Below are positions 51,785-61,220 of a stretch of 64,000 nt of DNA, piece by piece (within the stretch, counting starts at the first letter, position 1; the number at the start of each line of letters is the position of its first letter). Under the pieces are notes generated by a model. It did no database searches. It was not told the DNA's origin and saw only the letters and a list, made by a program, of their open reading frames with translations. Made by a program: the position numbers and the translations under genes. The stretch lies in assembly GCF_000473105.1 (NCBI RefSeq), contig NZ_KI421498.1, forward strand, positions 1,860,001-1,924,000, given 5' to 3'. Source of the stretch: Phaeobacter inhibens DSM 16374 (GTDB taxonomy: Bacteria > Pseudomonadota > Alphaproteobacteria > Rhodobacterales > Rhodobacteraceae).

Positions 51785-51848
51785 GATGCCGCCCACTGGG
51801 CGGTATCAATCATACTATCCAGATGCCGCCGATCGGGCGGTATCAATC
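51785..51848. repeat. Two 27-base direct repeats with internal palindromes upstream of mtnP
   Basis: GATGCCGCC-N4-GGGCGGTATCAATCA occurs at about 51785-51812 and again at 51822-51848 (37-base period). Each unit is a GCCGCC/GGGCGG hairpin followed by TATCAATCA. They occupy the 330-base gap between the divergent SulP and mtnP genes and may be operators or dispersed intergenic repeats. Confidence 0.6.
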
Positions 51849-51923
51849 AAATCCCCGCTGACGCTTGTCAAATCAGGCCCTCCTAAGGCAGAACCGAATG
51901 AGCAGCATCAGGGGACAGATCAC

Positions 51924-52799
51924 GTGACACAGGAAACAATGATTGCGATCATCGGCGGCAGCGGCCTTTATGACATCGACGGGCTGCAAAACGCCGAATG
52001 GGTCACGGTGGAAACGCCCTGGGGGGCGCCCTCCGATCAGATCCTGACCGGGACCCTCGATGGCGTGAAGATGGCCTTCCTGCCCCGCCACGGACGCGGC
52101 CATGTGCATTCCCCGACCGAAGTCCCCTATCGCGCCAATATCGACGCGCTGAAACGTCTTGGGGTGACGGATGTGTTCTCGATCTCCGCCTGTGGCTCCT
52201 TCCGCGAGGAGATGGCGCCGGGGGATTTTGTTATTGTCGATCAGTTCATCGACCGCACATTCGCGCGCGAGAAGAGCTTTTTCGGCACCGGCTGCGTCGC
52301 CCATGTCAGCGTGGCCCATCCCACCTGCGAGCGGCTGTCCGATGCGGCAGAGACCGCAGCGCGGGACGCGGGCATCAATGTGCATCGCGGCGGCACCTAT
52401 CTCTGTATGGAAGGGCCGCAGTTTTCCTCCATGGCCGAAAGCAAAATGTACCGCAGCTGGGGCTGTGACGTGATCGGCATGACCAATATGCCAGAGGCAA
52501 AACTCGCCCGCGAGGCCGAGCTTTGCTATGCCTCCATCGCCATGGTGACCGATTTCGACAGCTGGCATCCGGATCACGGCGCCGTGGAGATCACTGACAT
52601 CATCGCCACCCTCACCGGCAACTCCGCCAAGGGCCGCGCGCTGGTACAGCGCCTGCCAGCCCTGCTGGGCCAGACCCGCGCCGCCTGCCCGCACGGCTGC
52701 GATACCGCGCTGGAACATGCCATCATGACCGCCCCGGAAAAACGCAGCGCCGCCCTAGTGGCCAAACTGGATGCCGTCGCAGGTCGCGTTCTGGGCTAG
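51924..52799 (+). CDS. mtnP: S-methyl-5'-thioadenosine phosphorylase
   Basis: This protein has 291 residues from a GTG at 51924 (GGGGA eight bases upstream); an ATG at 51939 is the alternative. Family signatures: AIIGGSGLYDIDGLQ, FLPRHGRGHVHSPTEVPYRA, SISACGSFREEMAPGDFVIV, YLCMEGPQFSSMAESKMYRS and GMTNMPEAKLAREAELCYAS. It cleaves methylthioadenosine with phosphate to adenine and methylthioribose-1-phosphate. The adenine is then used by Apt, encoded 183 bases downstream on the same strand. Confidence 0.95.
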   Translation: MTQETMIAIIGGSGLYDIDGLQNAEWVTVETPWGAPSDQILTGTLDGVKMAFLPRHGRGHVHSPTEVPYRANIDALKRLGVTDVFSISACGSFREEMAPGDFVIVDQFIDRTFAREKSFFGTGCVAHVSVAHPTCERLSDAAETAARDAGINVHRGGTYLCMEGPQFSSMAESKMYRSWGCDVIGMTNMPEAKLAREAELCYASIAMVTDFDSWHPDHGAVEITDIIATLTGNSAKGRALVQRLPALLGQTRAACPHGCDTALEHAIMTAPEKRSAALVAKLDAVAGRVLG

Positions 52800-52982
52800 G
52801 CTCACCGCGATGGGGGCGCGCGGCTGGTTCCGAAAGGTCACAGCCACGCCCCGTAACCCTACCACCTGCGCCCCACACTTGCCTGCATCCCCGGCATCGG
52901 CGACATATTCTAGGTCCCGCTGCCCGCACCGGTCGCCGGTGACACAGATAGACACCCAGACGACCACAAAAGGGGACACCCC

Positions 52983-53522
52983 ATGGCCCGCAAGACCGCT
53001 GTCAAAGACTACATCCGCACCATCGTGGATTTCCCCCATGAGGGCATCATGTTCCGCGATGTCACCACGCTGTTTGCCGATCCGCGCGGGTTTCGAATGG
53101 CCATCGACCAGATGTTGCACCCCTATGCGGGCGAGCAGATCGACAAGGTTGTGGGGCTTGAGGCGCGCGGCTTCATCCTTGGTGGGGCCATTGCCCATCA
53201 GCTGAGTGTCGGCTTCGTGCCGATCCGCAAAAAGGGCAAGCTGCCCGGAACCACCATCAGCCAGGAGTACAAACTGGAATACGGCGAGGCGATCATGGAA
53301 ATCCATGACGACGCGATCCAGCCCGGAGAGAAGGTTCTCGTGGTCGATGACCTTCTGGCCACCGGCGGCACCGCGGCAGCGGGCATCAAGCTGATCGAGC
53401 GGCTTGGCGGTGAGATCGTCTCCTGTGCCTTCATCATCGACCTGCCGGAGCTTGGCGGCCGCAAGGTGCTTGAGGACCTTGGCATGGATGTCACCGTGCT
53501 CTGCGAGTTCGAGGGCGCCTGA
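52983..53522 (+). CDS. apt: Adenine phosphoribosyltransferase
   Basis: This 179-residue protein has a typical Apt start ([20 protein letters not shown]), [20 protein letters not shown], and the PRPP-binding loop [20 protein letters not shown] (about residue 118). It converts adenine and PRPP to AMP. Together with mtnP it forms an adenine-salvage pair that recovers the adenine released from methylthioadenosine. Confidence 0.97.
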   Translation: MARKTAVKDYIRTIVDFPHEGIMFRDVTTLFADPRGFRMAIDQMLHPYAGEQIDKVVGLEARGFILGGAIAHQLSVGFVPIRKKGKLPGTTISQEYKLEYGEAIMEIHDDAIQPGEKVLVVDDLLATGGTAAAGIKLIERLGGEIVSCAFIIDLPELGGRKVLEDLGMDVTVLCEFEGA

Positions 53523-53607
53523 GCCCCTGCAACTGGGGCTGGATCACCTCCTTATGATCGAAAGATCGCCCCTTTCAATCACATAAATGTGAGTGGAACT
53601 TCTACAG

Positions 53608-53637
53608 GCGCGCGGCTTAGGCGGCGCGCTTTTTTTG
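53608..53637 (+). terminator. Terminator after apt
   Basis: GGCGCGC and GCGCGC arms flank GGCTTAGGCG, and a run of seven T follows. The stem is short but G+C only. Confidence 0.7.
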
Positions 53638-53740
53638 TCAACTTGCGCCCGGCGAAAACCCGCCAGATCCAAACCGCAATCCTCGCCGTAACCCCATCAA
53701 TGCCAGCTTGGGCATACAATCAAAACAGAGGAATGTACTC

Positions 53741-54217
53741 ATGATCCGCAAGACACTTCTGACCGCTGCCGCCACTCTCGCTCTGACCACCTCCGCCTTT
53801 GCGGGTGGCCATGCCAAGGATATTGTCGACACTGCTGCGGGGGCTGGAGATTTCTCGACACTGGTTGCTGCCGTGCAGGCCGCTGGTCTGGTTGACACCC
53901 TCAAAGGCGACGGCCCCTTTACCGTCTTTGCCCCGACCGATGCCGCCTTTGCCGCCCTGCCCGCAGGCACTGTCGAGGAGCTTCTGAAGCCTGAAAACAA
54001 GGACAAGCTGGTCGAAATCCTGACCTACCACGTGGTCCCCGGCAAAGTAATGTCCGGTGATCTGGTTGACGACATGAAGGCCGCGACCGTTCAGGGTAGC
54101 GAAATCACCATTGATCTGGACAGCGGCGTGATGGTTGACGAGGCAACGGTCACAACCGCTGATATCGAGGCTGAAAACGGCGTGATCCACGTCATCGACA
54201 CCGTTATAATGCCCTAA
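53741..54217 (+). CDS. Secreted fasciclin-domain protein
   Basis: This 158-residue protein starts at 53741 after AGAGGAA. Signal peptide residues 1-22 ([20 protein letters not shown]). A single FAS1 domain follows: [40 protein letters not shown] (H1-like motif), [20 protein letters not shown] and [14 protein letters not shown] (H2). FAS1 proteins act in adhesion or surface association; the partner is unknown. It is monocistronic with terminator-like sequence upstream. Confidence 0.93.
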   Translation: MIRKTLLTAAATLALTTSAFAGGHAKDIVDTAAGAGDFSTLVAAVQAAGLVDTLKGDGPFTVFAPTDAAFAALPAGTVEELLKPENKDKLVEILTYHVVPGKVMSGDLVDDMKAATVQGSEITIDLDSGVMVDEATVTTADIEAENGVIHVIDTVIMP

Positions 54218-54458
54218 GTTTCAGGCGGGTGGCCAGCGAAGCGGTTCGCGCGCCCCCCCACCCCTGAGTGGCGCGCCCGTTCCTGTGGTCTTTTTCCTTT
54301 CGGACCATGGGTAGGGGTTGTGGCCACGGTCGGCAGCGACGGCCCGAGATACCGCTGCCGACATAATCTGCGGCGATTGACACCCCTGCCGTCCCTCTCC
54401 CCTCTTGGAAGGGGTGAAAACCGTTGCAGCGTGTCGGCCCGTCTCATAGCGTGCCGAC

Positions 54459-55679
54459 ATGTCTACATCCGCAATCCTCGACAGCCGTTATTCCTGGACC
54501 AGGCTTCTGGTGACACTGGCCATTGCCACAGTGGCCAATGTTGGCATGTGGGCAGTGATTGTGGTGATGCCTGCGGTCGAGGTCGAATTTGGCGCGGATC
54601 GCGCTGCGGCCTCTCTTCCCTATACGTTGACGATGATCGGCTTTGCTGTTGGCAATCTGGTGATTGGCCGGCTGGTCGACCGGTTTGGCATCACGCTGGC
54701 GCTCTGCGCAGCGGCACTGCTCAGCGCGATCAGCTACGGGTTGGCGATGCTGGCGCCGGATATGATCTGGCTGTCGGCAGCGCATCTTTTTCTGGGGCTG
54801 GGCACGGCAGCCGGGTTTGGGCCTTTGATCGCCGATATCTCGCATTGGTTTCAACGACGGCGCGGCATCGCTGTGGCACTGGTCGCCAGCGGCAATTACC
54901 TCTCCGGTGCGATCTGGCCCACGGCGCTGGCCGATATGCTGGCCGAGAGCGGCTGGCGCAGTGTCTATGCGACACTGGCTGTCGTCACACTTCTGGTGGT
55001 GGTTCCCCTCTCCTTGGTGCTGCGGCGACGGATCGCATTCGACGCGCAGGGCGACAGCGCGGCGGTTTCCGCCAGCAATGCCGCACGGGTGGGGCTCTCT
55101 CCGCGTCAATTGCAATGGATATTGGGGTTGGCAGGCATCGGCTGCTGCGTCGCTATGTCGATGCCCCAAGTTCATATCGTCGCCTATTGCGTTGGTCTTG
55201 GCTATGGCCCCACGGTCGGCGCCGAGATGCTGTCGCTGATGCTGCTGGGCGGTGTGGTCAGCCGGGTGATTTCGGGGCTGGTCGCGGATCGGTTCGGCGG
55301 GGTACGCACGCTGCTGGTGGGGTCCATCCTGCAATGTATCGCGCTATTTCTGTACCTGCCGTACGACGGTATGGTCTCGCTCTATCTGGTCAGCGCCATC
55401 TTCGGGCTGGCACAGGGCGGGATCGTCCCCAGCTATGCACTGGTGGTGCGGGAATATATGCCCCCGCAGGAGGCAGGCACCCGCGTGGGTTTCGTGATGA
55501 TGATGACCATCCTCGGCATGGCGCTGGGGGGATGGATGTCGGGCTGGATCTACGACGTCAGCGGATCCTATCAGCTGGCCTTTGTGAATGGCATTTTCTG
55601 GAACGGGCTCAATATCGCGATCATGGTGCTGCTGTTGATGCGCAGCCGACCGGCGCGGCCCCGGATGCAACCGGCCTAG
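54459..55679 (+). CDS. MFS transporter
   Basis: This 406-residue protein has about twelve hydrophobic helices. The loop 2/3 motif NLVIGRLVDRFGITLALCAA and VSRVISGLVADRFGGVRTLL match major facilitator superfamily carriers. GTAAGFGPLIADISHWFQRR, then RGIAVALVASGNYLSGAIWP, is typical of the OFA/monocarboxylate-like branch. Substrate unknown. The 240-base upstream gap has a CGGCAGCG/CGCTGCCG inverted repeat (about 54330-54362), maybe an operator. Confidence 0.88.
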   Translation: MSTSAILDSRYSWTRLLVTLAIATVANVGMWAVIVVMPAVEVEFGADRAAASLPYTLTMIGFAVGNLVIGRLVDRFGITLALCAAALLSAISYGLAMLAPDMIWLSAAHLFLGLGTAAGFGPLIADISHWFQRRRGIAVALVASGNYLSGAIWPTALADMLAESGWRSVYATLAVVTLLVVVPLSLVLRRRIAFDAQGDSAAVSASNAARVGLSPRQLQWILGLAGIGCCVAMSMPQVHIVAYCVGLGYGPTVGAEMLSLMLLGGVVSRVISGLVADRFGGVRTLLVGSILQCIALFLYLPYDGMVSLYLVSAIFGLAQGGIVPSYALVVREYMPPQEAGTRVGFVMMMTILGMALGGWMSGWIYDVSGSYQLAFVNGIFWNGLNIAIMVLLLMRSRPARPRMQPA

Positions 55680-55697
55680 CGACGGTACCGCCGCTGC

Positions 55698-57122
55698 CTA
55701 GTCTGCCCGTGGCACCACGGCGCCGGGGTTCATGATGCCATGGGGATCCAGCGCCTGTTTGATCGCCTGCATCGCCGCCAGTTTCACCGGATCGCCATAG
55801 CGCTGCAGATCCGCGACCTTCAGCCGTCCGATGCCATGTTCAGCACTGACCGAGCCGTCGTATTCATGGGTCAGATCATGCACGCAACGCTTCACGTCAT
55901 CTCTCAGATGCTCATAAGCTCTACGGTCCTTCCCTTGCGCGGGAAAGACGTTGTAGTGCAAATTACCATCGCCCAGATGACCAAAGCAATTGATCCGCAT
56001 ATCCCCCAGCGCTGCCAGACGCTTACCACCCTCGACAATGAAATCGGGAATACGTGAAATCGGGACCGAGATGTCGTGGCTGGAGACCGAGCCGATGCGG
56101 CGGTTGCCCTCTGGGATATGCTCGCGCACGGACCACAGCGCCTGCCGCTGCGCCTCTGACTGGGCGATAACGCCATCGGCGCAAAGCCCGGCCTCAAGTG
56201 CGCTCTCGAACACTGCCGCCAGCGTCTCCGCCGGGCTGCGCCCCCAGGGCAGACCAAGATCAATCAGCACACACCATTCTGGCAAATCGTCAAAGGGCAG
56301 GCGCAGATCCGGCAGGGTTTCGCGCAGGAACTCAAGCCCCTGCCGGTGGATCAGTTCAAAGGCGCTGATTGTCTCGCCCAGTTGATCACGCGCCATTGCC
56401 AAAAGGTCAATCGCTGCTGCCGGGGAGGCCACCGTCAGGATCGCGGTGCCCTCTTCCGCCGGGATCGGCGAAAGCTTCAGCGACGCGGCAGTGATAATCC
56501 CCAGCGTGCCCTCCGCCCCGATCAGAAGGTTTCGCAGATCATACCCAGTGTTGTCCTTGCGCAGGCGGCTGAGCCCATGCCAGATCTCGCCGGTTGGCAG
56601 GACGGCCTCCAGCCCCAGACAGAGATCGCGGGCGTTGCCATAGCGCAGAACATTGACGCCCCCGGCATTGGTCGCCAGCGTGCCGCCGATGCGCGCGGTA
56701 CCTTCTGCGGCCAGTGACAGCGGGAACAGTCGGCCCGCTTCCGTAGCGGCGCGTTGTACCTCGGCCAAGATCATGCCCGCCTCAACCGCGATAACGTTCT
56801 CCTGCGGGTAAACTCCGCGCAGGGCGGTCATGCGCTCCAGCGAAATCACCAGCGGCGCCGGCCCCGCCGCCCCCATGATCTGCCCGCCAACAAGCCCGGT
56901 GCCACCGCCATAGGGCACCACCGGCACACGGGCGGTATGGGCCGCGCGCAGAAGCGTCGCAACCTCTTCGGTGCTGCGCGGCAGGGCAATGACACCCGCC
57001 TGCCCCTGATAGCGGCCGCGCGGTTCTTCCAGATAACGCGGCTCAGCCGGGCGCAGGGTATCGGCAGGCAGCACCGCGCGCAGATGGTCGACAAAACTGG
57101 TGTCCGCGGGGTTCAGGGTCAT
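55698..57122 (-). CDS. FAD-linked oxidase (D-lactate/2-hydroxy acid dehydrogenase type)
   Basis: This is a 474-residue protein when started at 57122, eight bases after AGGAG. The PCMH-type FAD-binding domain has VIALPRSTEEVATLLRAAHT, VVPYGGGTGLVGGQ (about residue 75) and AEGTARIGGTLATNAGGVNV. The C-terminal oxidase domain has NCFGHLGDGNLHYNVFPAQG and HEYDGSVSAEHGIGRLK. These match D-lactate/glycolate/D-2-hydroxyglutarate dehydrogenases. The exact 2-hydroxy acid is not determinable. It converges with the MFS gene, which could carry such an acid, but that is speculative. Confidence 0.9.
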   Translation of the reverse strand: MTLNPADTSFVDHLRAVLPADTLRPAEPRYLEEPRGRYQGQAGVIALPRSTEEVATLLRAAHTARVPVVPYGGGTGLVGGQIMGAAGPAPLVISLERMTALRGVYPQENVIAVEAGMILAEVQRAATEAGRLFPLSLAAEGTARIGGTLATNAGGVNVLRYGNARDLCLGLEAVLPTGEIWHGLSRLRKDNTGYDLRNLLIGAEGTLGIITAASLKLSPIPAEEGTAILTVASPAAAIDLLAMARDQLGETISAFELIHRQGLEFLRETLPDLRLPFDDLPEWCVLIDLGLPWGRSPAETLAAVFESALEAGLCADGVIAQSEAQRQALWSVREHIPEGNRRIGSVSSHDISVPISRIPDFIVEGGKRLAALGDMRINCFGHLGDGNLHYNVFPAQGKDRRAYEHLRDDVKRCVHDLTHEYDGSVSAEHGIGRLKVADLQRYGDPVKLAAMQAIKQALDPHGIMNPGAVVPRAD

Positions 57123-57185
57123 GCGCATCTCTCCTAATACCTTGCTGTAGGGTCGGCCCCGGCGTTGACTGCGCCCGTCGGGGCG

Positions 57186-57776
57186 TCAGGCCTGGCCGAC
57201 CTGCGTGCGTCCGCGCCGATCATGGCGCAAGGATGCATATAGGACATGTGTGCGCCAGCGCCCGTTGATTTGCAGATAGGATTGCGCCACGCCTTCATAT
57301 TTGAAGCCCGCGCTCTCCAACAGCCCGCGTGAGGCGGCGTTTTCCGGCAGGCAGGCCGCCTCGATCCGGCTGAGATCTAACTTGGTAAAGGCGTGATGCA
57401 CCACCGCCCCGATCGCCTCGCGCATATACCCATGCCGGGCGAAGGGCTGACCGGTCCAATACCCCAATGTGCCCGCCTGCGCGGGACCACGGCGGATATT
57501 GTCCAATGTGATCGCCCCGACCAGCAACTGATCGCTGCGCCGGATCAGGAACAGCGGCAGCGCCGAACCAGAGCTGACCGCCCGGCGCGCCCAGTAGACC
57601 CGGTTGGTAAAGCTCTTGCGGCTCAGATGATCCGCCGCCCAGCTGGGTTCCCACGGGGTGAGATAACCCAGGCTGTGCTGACGCAATGCAGCCCAGTCGC
57701 GAAAATCCGCATGGATCGGCGGCCTGAGCGTCAGGCGTTCGGTCTCGATACGCACCTTGCGTCCGGTCAGCAACAT
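57186..57776 (-). CDS. RimJ/RimL-type GNAT acetyltransferase
   Basis: This 196-residue protein opens with VRIETERLTLRPPIHADFRD. GTLGYWTGQPFARHGYMREA covers the acetyl-CoA site, and IEAACLPENAASRGLLESAG, FKYEGVAQSYLQINGRW is the C-terminal RimJ-like signature. It probably acetylates a protein N-terminus or small amine. It shares its first base region with the end of the M16 peptidase gene (overlap at 57776), so it is in the ctaC-thrC operon tail. Confidence 0.9.
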   Translation of the reverse strand: MLLTGRKVRIETERLTLRPPIHADFRDWAALRQHSLGYLTPWEPSWAADHLSRKSFTNRVYWARRAVSSGSALPLFLIRRSDQLLVGAITLDNIRRGPAQAGTLGYWTGQPFARHGYMREAIGAVVHHAFTKLDLSRIEAACLPENAASRGLLESAGFKYEGVAQSYLQINGRWRTHVLYASLRHDRRGRTQVGQA

Positions 57777-59038
57777 TAGGCCGCGCGCCTCTCCTGCAGA
57801 GCGGCCAGCGGGGCGGCATCGCCCACCGGACCATAGAGCGCCAAGGCCATTGAGGCACGGTGGGCCATATCCTCGGCCATGGCGCGCACATCGGCGGTGG
57901 TGACCGCATCAATCCGCGCCACCGTGTCCTCCAGTGGCGGCACCTCGTCCCAGATCTGCACCAGACGGGCCAGCCGTTCGGCGCGGTTGGTCGGGCTTTC
58001 CAGCCCCATCAGCATCCCCGCCTTCATCTGCGCGCGCGCCCGGTCCACCTCGGCATCGCTCATGTCGCTGGCGGCACGCTTCATCTCGTCGATGGTGATG
58101 CCAGCCAATTCATCCAGCTGATCGCCAGACGTGCCCGCATAAAGCGTCAGCGTGCCGGTGTCGGCATAGGCACCGGTCTGGGCAAAGATCGTGTAGCACA
58201 GCCCGCGTTTTTCGCGCACCTCCTGGAACAGGCGGCTCGACATGCCGCCGCCCAAGGCGCTGGAATAAATCTGCGCGGTATAGATCGCATCGTCGCGGTA
58301 TCCCGGTCCCTCGAATGCCAGCGCGATATGGGCCTGTTCCAGAGCCTTCTCCTGCCGCGCCTCACCACCGGTGAAGGTTGCCGCCGCAGGCATAACCAGC
58401 GTCTTGGGGGCCATGCTGCCGAACAGCTCTTCGGCCAGCTTCACGATTGTGTCGTGGTCCACGGCACCGGAGGCCGCGAGGATCATCTGACCTGGTCCAT
58501 AATGTTCACCCACGAACCGCTCCAGATCTTCACGATCAAAGGCGCGCACCCGTTCGGCGGGGCCAAGGATGGTGCGCCCGATGGGTTGGTCATGATAGCT
58601 TTCTTCCTGTAGCCAGTCGAAAATCACATCATCAGGCGTATCCAGCGCCTGACCGATTTCCTGCAGGATCACCCCACGCTCAATCTCGATCTCACGCGGG
58701 TCGAACACCGGGTTCAGCACGATATCGGCCACGACATCCAGCGCCAGGGGTACGTCCTCCTGCAACACACGGGCATAATAGGCGGTCACTTCGCGGCTGG
58801 TGTAGGCGTTGATATACCCGCCCACATCCTCAATCGCCTCAGCAATCTCCAGCGCGCTGCGCCGCTTGGTGCCTTTGAACGCCATATGCTCAAGAAAATG
58901 AGCGATGCCGTTCTGCTCGATCCGCTCGTTCCGCCCGCCTGCGGTCACCCAGACGCCGATGGCAGCAGATTGCAGCCCCGGCATGGTTTCGGTGACGATC
59001 CTGAACCCGTTGGCGAGTTGGTGTTGTTGAACTGTCAA
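57776..59038 (-). CDS. M16-family zinc metallopeptidase
   Basis: This 420-residue protein has the inverted zinc motif AHFLEHMAFKGTKRRSALEI (HxxEH, about residue 48) with the downstream Glu in IEIERGVILQEIG. Further parts SSRLFQEVREKRGLCYTIFA and the helical C-terminal half are as in mitochondrial processing peptidase/PqqL-like M16B proteins. It probably degrades peptides, possibly processed signal sequences. Overlaps thrC by four bases (ATGA) and the GNAT gene by one. Confidence 0.93.
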   Translation of the reverse strand: MTVQQHQLANGFRIVTETMPGLQSAAIGVWVTAGGRNERIEQNGIAHFLEHMAFKGTKRRSALEIAEAIEDVGGYINAYTSREVTAYYARVLQEDVPLALDVVADIVLNPVFDPREIEIERGVILQEIGQALDTPDDVIFDWLQEESYHDQPIGRTILGPAERVRAFDREDLERFVGEHYGPGQMILAASGAVDHDTIVKLAEELFGSMAPKTLVMPAAATFTGGEARQEKALEQAHIALAFEGPGYRDDAIYTAQIYSSALGGGMSSRLFQEVREKRGLCYTIFAQTGAYADTGTLTLYAGTSGDQLDELAGITIDEMKRAASDMSDAEVDRARAQMKAGMLMGLESPTNRAERLARLVQIWDEVPPLEDTVARIDAVTTADVRAMAEDMAHRASMALALYGPVGDAAPLAALQERRAA

Positions 59039-60423
59039 TGCGCGATGTGCTTTCTGATATGTGTCTCAAGAGTGGTCAGGTCATTAGCGATCCGTGTCAC
59101 CCGTTCCGATCTGTCATACAGATCTGCCATGCGCGGGGGAAGAGGCGGATGAATGCCGCTGGCCTCTTCTACCGCCGCCGGGAATTTCGCCGGGTGCGCC
59201 GTGGCGAGCGTCACCATCGGGACCGCTGCGTCGCGCTGTTCATTCGCAACTTTCACGCCAATGGCGCTGTGTGGGCAGAGCAGCTCACCCGAGGCGGCGC
59301 GCTCCGATTTGATGGTGGCCGAGGTTTCTTCTTCCGAGCAGCGACCAGACACGTAATGTTCCTGCAAGGCCTGCATGGCGCCCTGGCTCACCTCGAAACC
59401 GCCTGTTTTCAGCTCGTCCATCAGCTGAGCCACTGCCGCGCCATCCTGCCCGTAGGCATAGAACAGCGCGCGTTCAAAGTTAGACGAGACCTGAATGTCC
59501 ATCGACGGCGAGATCGACGGGATGGTTTCGCCCTTGTGATAGCCCTGCCCGCTCAGGCAGCGGTGCAGAATGTCGTTCTGATTGGTGGCCACCACCAGCT
59601 GGTCAATCGGCAGGCCCATTTGCTTGGCGATGAAACCTGCGAAGATGTCGCCGAAATTGCCGGTCGGCACGGTGAAGCTCACCTTGCGCTCTGGTGCGCC
59701 CAGCGACACGGCGGAGGTGAAGTAATAGACCACCTGTGCCAGCACGCGGGCAAAGTTGATCGAGTTCACGCCGGCCAATCTGACCTCATCCCGGAAGTCG
59801 AAGTCGTTGAACATATCCTTCAGCGCGGCCTGGCAATCGTCAAAATCACCATCCACGGCAAGCGCATGCACATTGGCATCGGTGGGCGTGGTCATCTGGC
59901 GGCGCTGCACCTCGGACACCCGGCCATGCGGATAGAGGATGAAGACATTGACCGCATCCAAGCCACCAAAGGCCTGAATGGCCGCAGAGCCGGTATCGCC
60001 GGAGGTCGCGCCGACGATGGTCACGCTTTCGCCGCGCCGCTTCAACGCGGTTTCAAACAGCTGGCCGATCAGCTGCATGGCAAAATCTTTGAACGCCAGT
60101 GTTGGGCCGTGAAACAGCTCCAGCAGGAAATGGTTCGGCGCCAGCTGCACCAGCGGCGCACGGGCGGCATGGCCAAAGCCGTCATAGGCGCGGGCGATGA
60201 TGCCGCGGAATTCCTCGTCCGTGAAGCAATCGCCAAGGAACGGGCGCATCACGCGAAACGCGACCTCCTCATAGGAGAGACCGGCAAGGGCCGCGATCTC
60301 ATCCTTGGACATGGTCGGGATTTCGGCCGGAACATAAAGCCCGCCGTCGCGGGCAAGCCCGGTCAGCATAGCATCTTCAAAGGTCAGCTCAGGCGCCTGG
60401 CCCCGGGTCGAGATATATTTCAT
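59035..60423 (-). CDS. thrC: Threonine synthase
   Basis: This 462-residue protein has the typical start MKYISTRGQAPELTFEDAML, the PLP lysine in GPTLAFKDFAMQLIGQLFE (about residue 112), GATSGDTGSAAIQAFGG for the phosphate loop and FTVPTGNFGDIFAGFIAKQM. It converts O-phosphohomoserine to threonine. It lies between surf1 and the M16 peptidase in the same strand run. This linkage with cytochrome oxidase assembly genes is common in the Rhodobacteraceae. Confidence 0.97.
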   Translation of the reverse strand: MKYISTRGQAPELTFEDAMLTGLARDGGLYVPAEIPTMSKDEIAALAGLSYEEVAFRVMRPFLGDCFTDEEFRGIIARAYDGFGHAARAPLVQLAPNHFLLELFHGPTLAFKDFAMQLIGQLFETALKRRGESVTIVGATSGDTGSAAIQAFGGLDAVNVFILYPHGRVSEVQRRQMTTPTDANVHALAVDGDFDDCQAALKDMFNDFDFRDEVRLAGVNSINFARVLAQVVYYFTSAVSLGAPERKVSFTVPTGNFGDIFAGFIAKQMGLPIDQLVVATNQNDILHRCLSGQGYHKGETIPSISPSMDIQVSSNFERALFYAYGQDGAAVAQLMDELKTGGFEVSQGAMQALQEHYVSGRCSEEETSATIKSERAASGELLCPHSAIGVKVANEQRDAAVPMVTLATAHPAKFPAAVEEASGIHPPLPPRMADLYDRSERVTRIANDLTTLETHIRKHIAH

Positions 60424-60427
60424 CGCT

Positions 60428-61102
60428 TCAGCCTTCGGATTTTGGGCGCGAGCGCCACAGGAAATAGGTGGTCATAGCGGCCCAGATCAGGGCCAGCGAA
60501 AACCAGGTGATCGCGTATTGCAAGTGATTGTTCTGGATACCTGCCGTAGTCACCGGCTGCGGCGTCACATCCGCGTCACCAGAGGCACTGCGGGCCACGA
60601 CCAGCACCGGCTCAGTACCCAGACGTTCGGCCATATAGGCGACATCGCGGGCATAAAGGATATTGGTATCAACCTCGGGCGACGGGGTGGTCCAGTCGCC
60701 CTCATCCGGCCACAGCAGGTTACCGATGATCGAAGTCGCGCCGGTGGCGCGATCGCCGTCCTTGGCGGCGGCGGGAACAAAACCACGGTCCAACAGCACC
60801 CGGCGGCCATCCTCGGTCAGCAAGGGTGCGATGATGCGATATCCGGTCTCAGCCGTCTTGGTGACCCAGAACACATGCAGTTCCGCCGCTTCAACCTCGC
60901 CGGTGACCGACACCGCGCGGTAGCGGTCCTGCGCCTGCGTCGGGGCCTCGGGCAGGGCAACCGGGGCCGCCGCAATCCGGGCCTCGATGGTGCGCAGCAG
61001 GTCTTCTTTCCAAGCCAGTCGCTGGATCTGCCAGATCCCCAGCGCCATCAGTGCCGCAAGGCCCAGACCGCCAACAAGGGATAGAAAGATCAACCGTCGC
61101 AT
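60428..61102 (-). CDS. SURF1-family cytochrome oxidase assembly protein
   Basis: This 224-residue protein starts at 61102 (MRRLIFLSLVGGLGLAALMA). Two membrane helices lie at the ends (residues about 4-24 and about 192-212, WFSLALIWAAMTTYFLWR). Between them are LGIWQIQRLAWKEDLL, GYRIIAPLLTEDGRRVLLDR, GFVP and NNHLQYAITWFS, the SURF1 signature. It helps insert heme a into subunit I. Four bases separate it from thrC; a hairpin separates it from ctaE. Confidence 0.92.
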   Translation of the reverse strand: MRRLIFLSLVGGLGLAALMALGIWQIQRLAWKEDLLRTIEARIAAAPVALPEAPTQAQDRYRAVSVTGEVEAAELHVFWVTKTAETGYRIIAPLLTEDGRRVLLDRGFVPAAAKDGDRATGATSIIGNLLWPDEGDWTTPSPEVDTNILYARDVAYMAERLGTEPVLVVARSASGDADVTPQPVTTAGIQNNHLQYAITWFSLALIWAAMTTYFLWRSRPKSEG

Positions 61103-61125
61103 CACGCTGTCCTTGCGAATGAGAA

Positions 61126-61152
61126 AGCGCGCGGAGCATGGCTCCGCGCGCT
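61126..61152 (-). terminator. Strong hairpin between ctaE and surf1
   Basis: AGCGCGCGGAGC and GCTCCGCGCGCT form a perfect 12-pair stem over a three-base loop; on the minus strand it is followed by TTCTCATTC. It sits 24 bases before surf1, so it may attenuate rather than end transcription. Confidence 0.7.
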
Positions 61153-61220
61153 GCATGTCTTACGGTGTCAGGTCGGGATTCGAAACCACAAACCTGTACC
61201 CGTGACAATTCGGGTGCGCC

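Noticed and set aside
59038-60477. A long plus-strand frame opposite thrC
   Set aside because: Antisense to an obvious threonine synthase; no recognisable domain.
61157-61220. A tRNA T-arm-like stretch (GGTTTCGAATCCCGAC on the minus strand) between ctaE and surf1
   Set aside because: The flanking bases do not form a T stem, and no anticodon or acceptor stem is present; treated as chance next to the hairpin.
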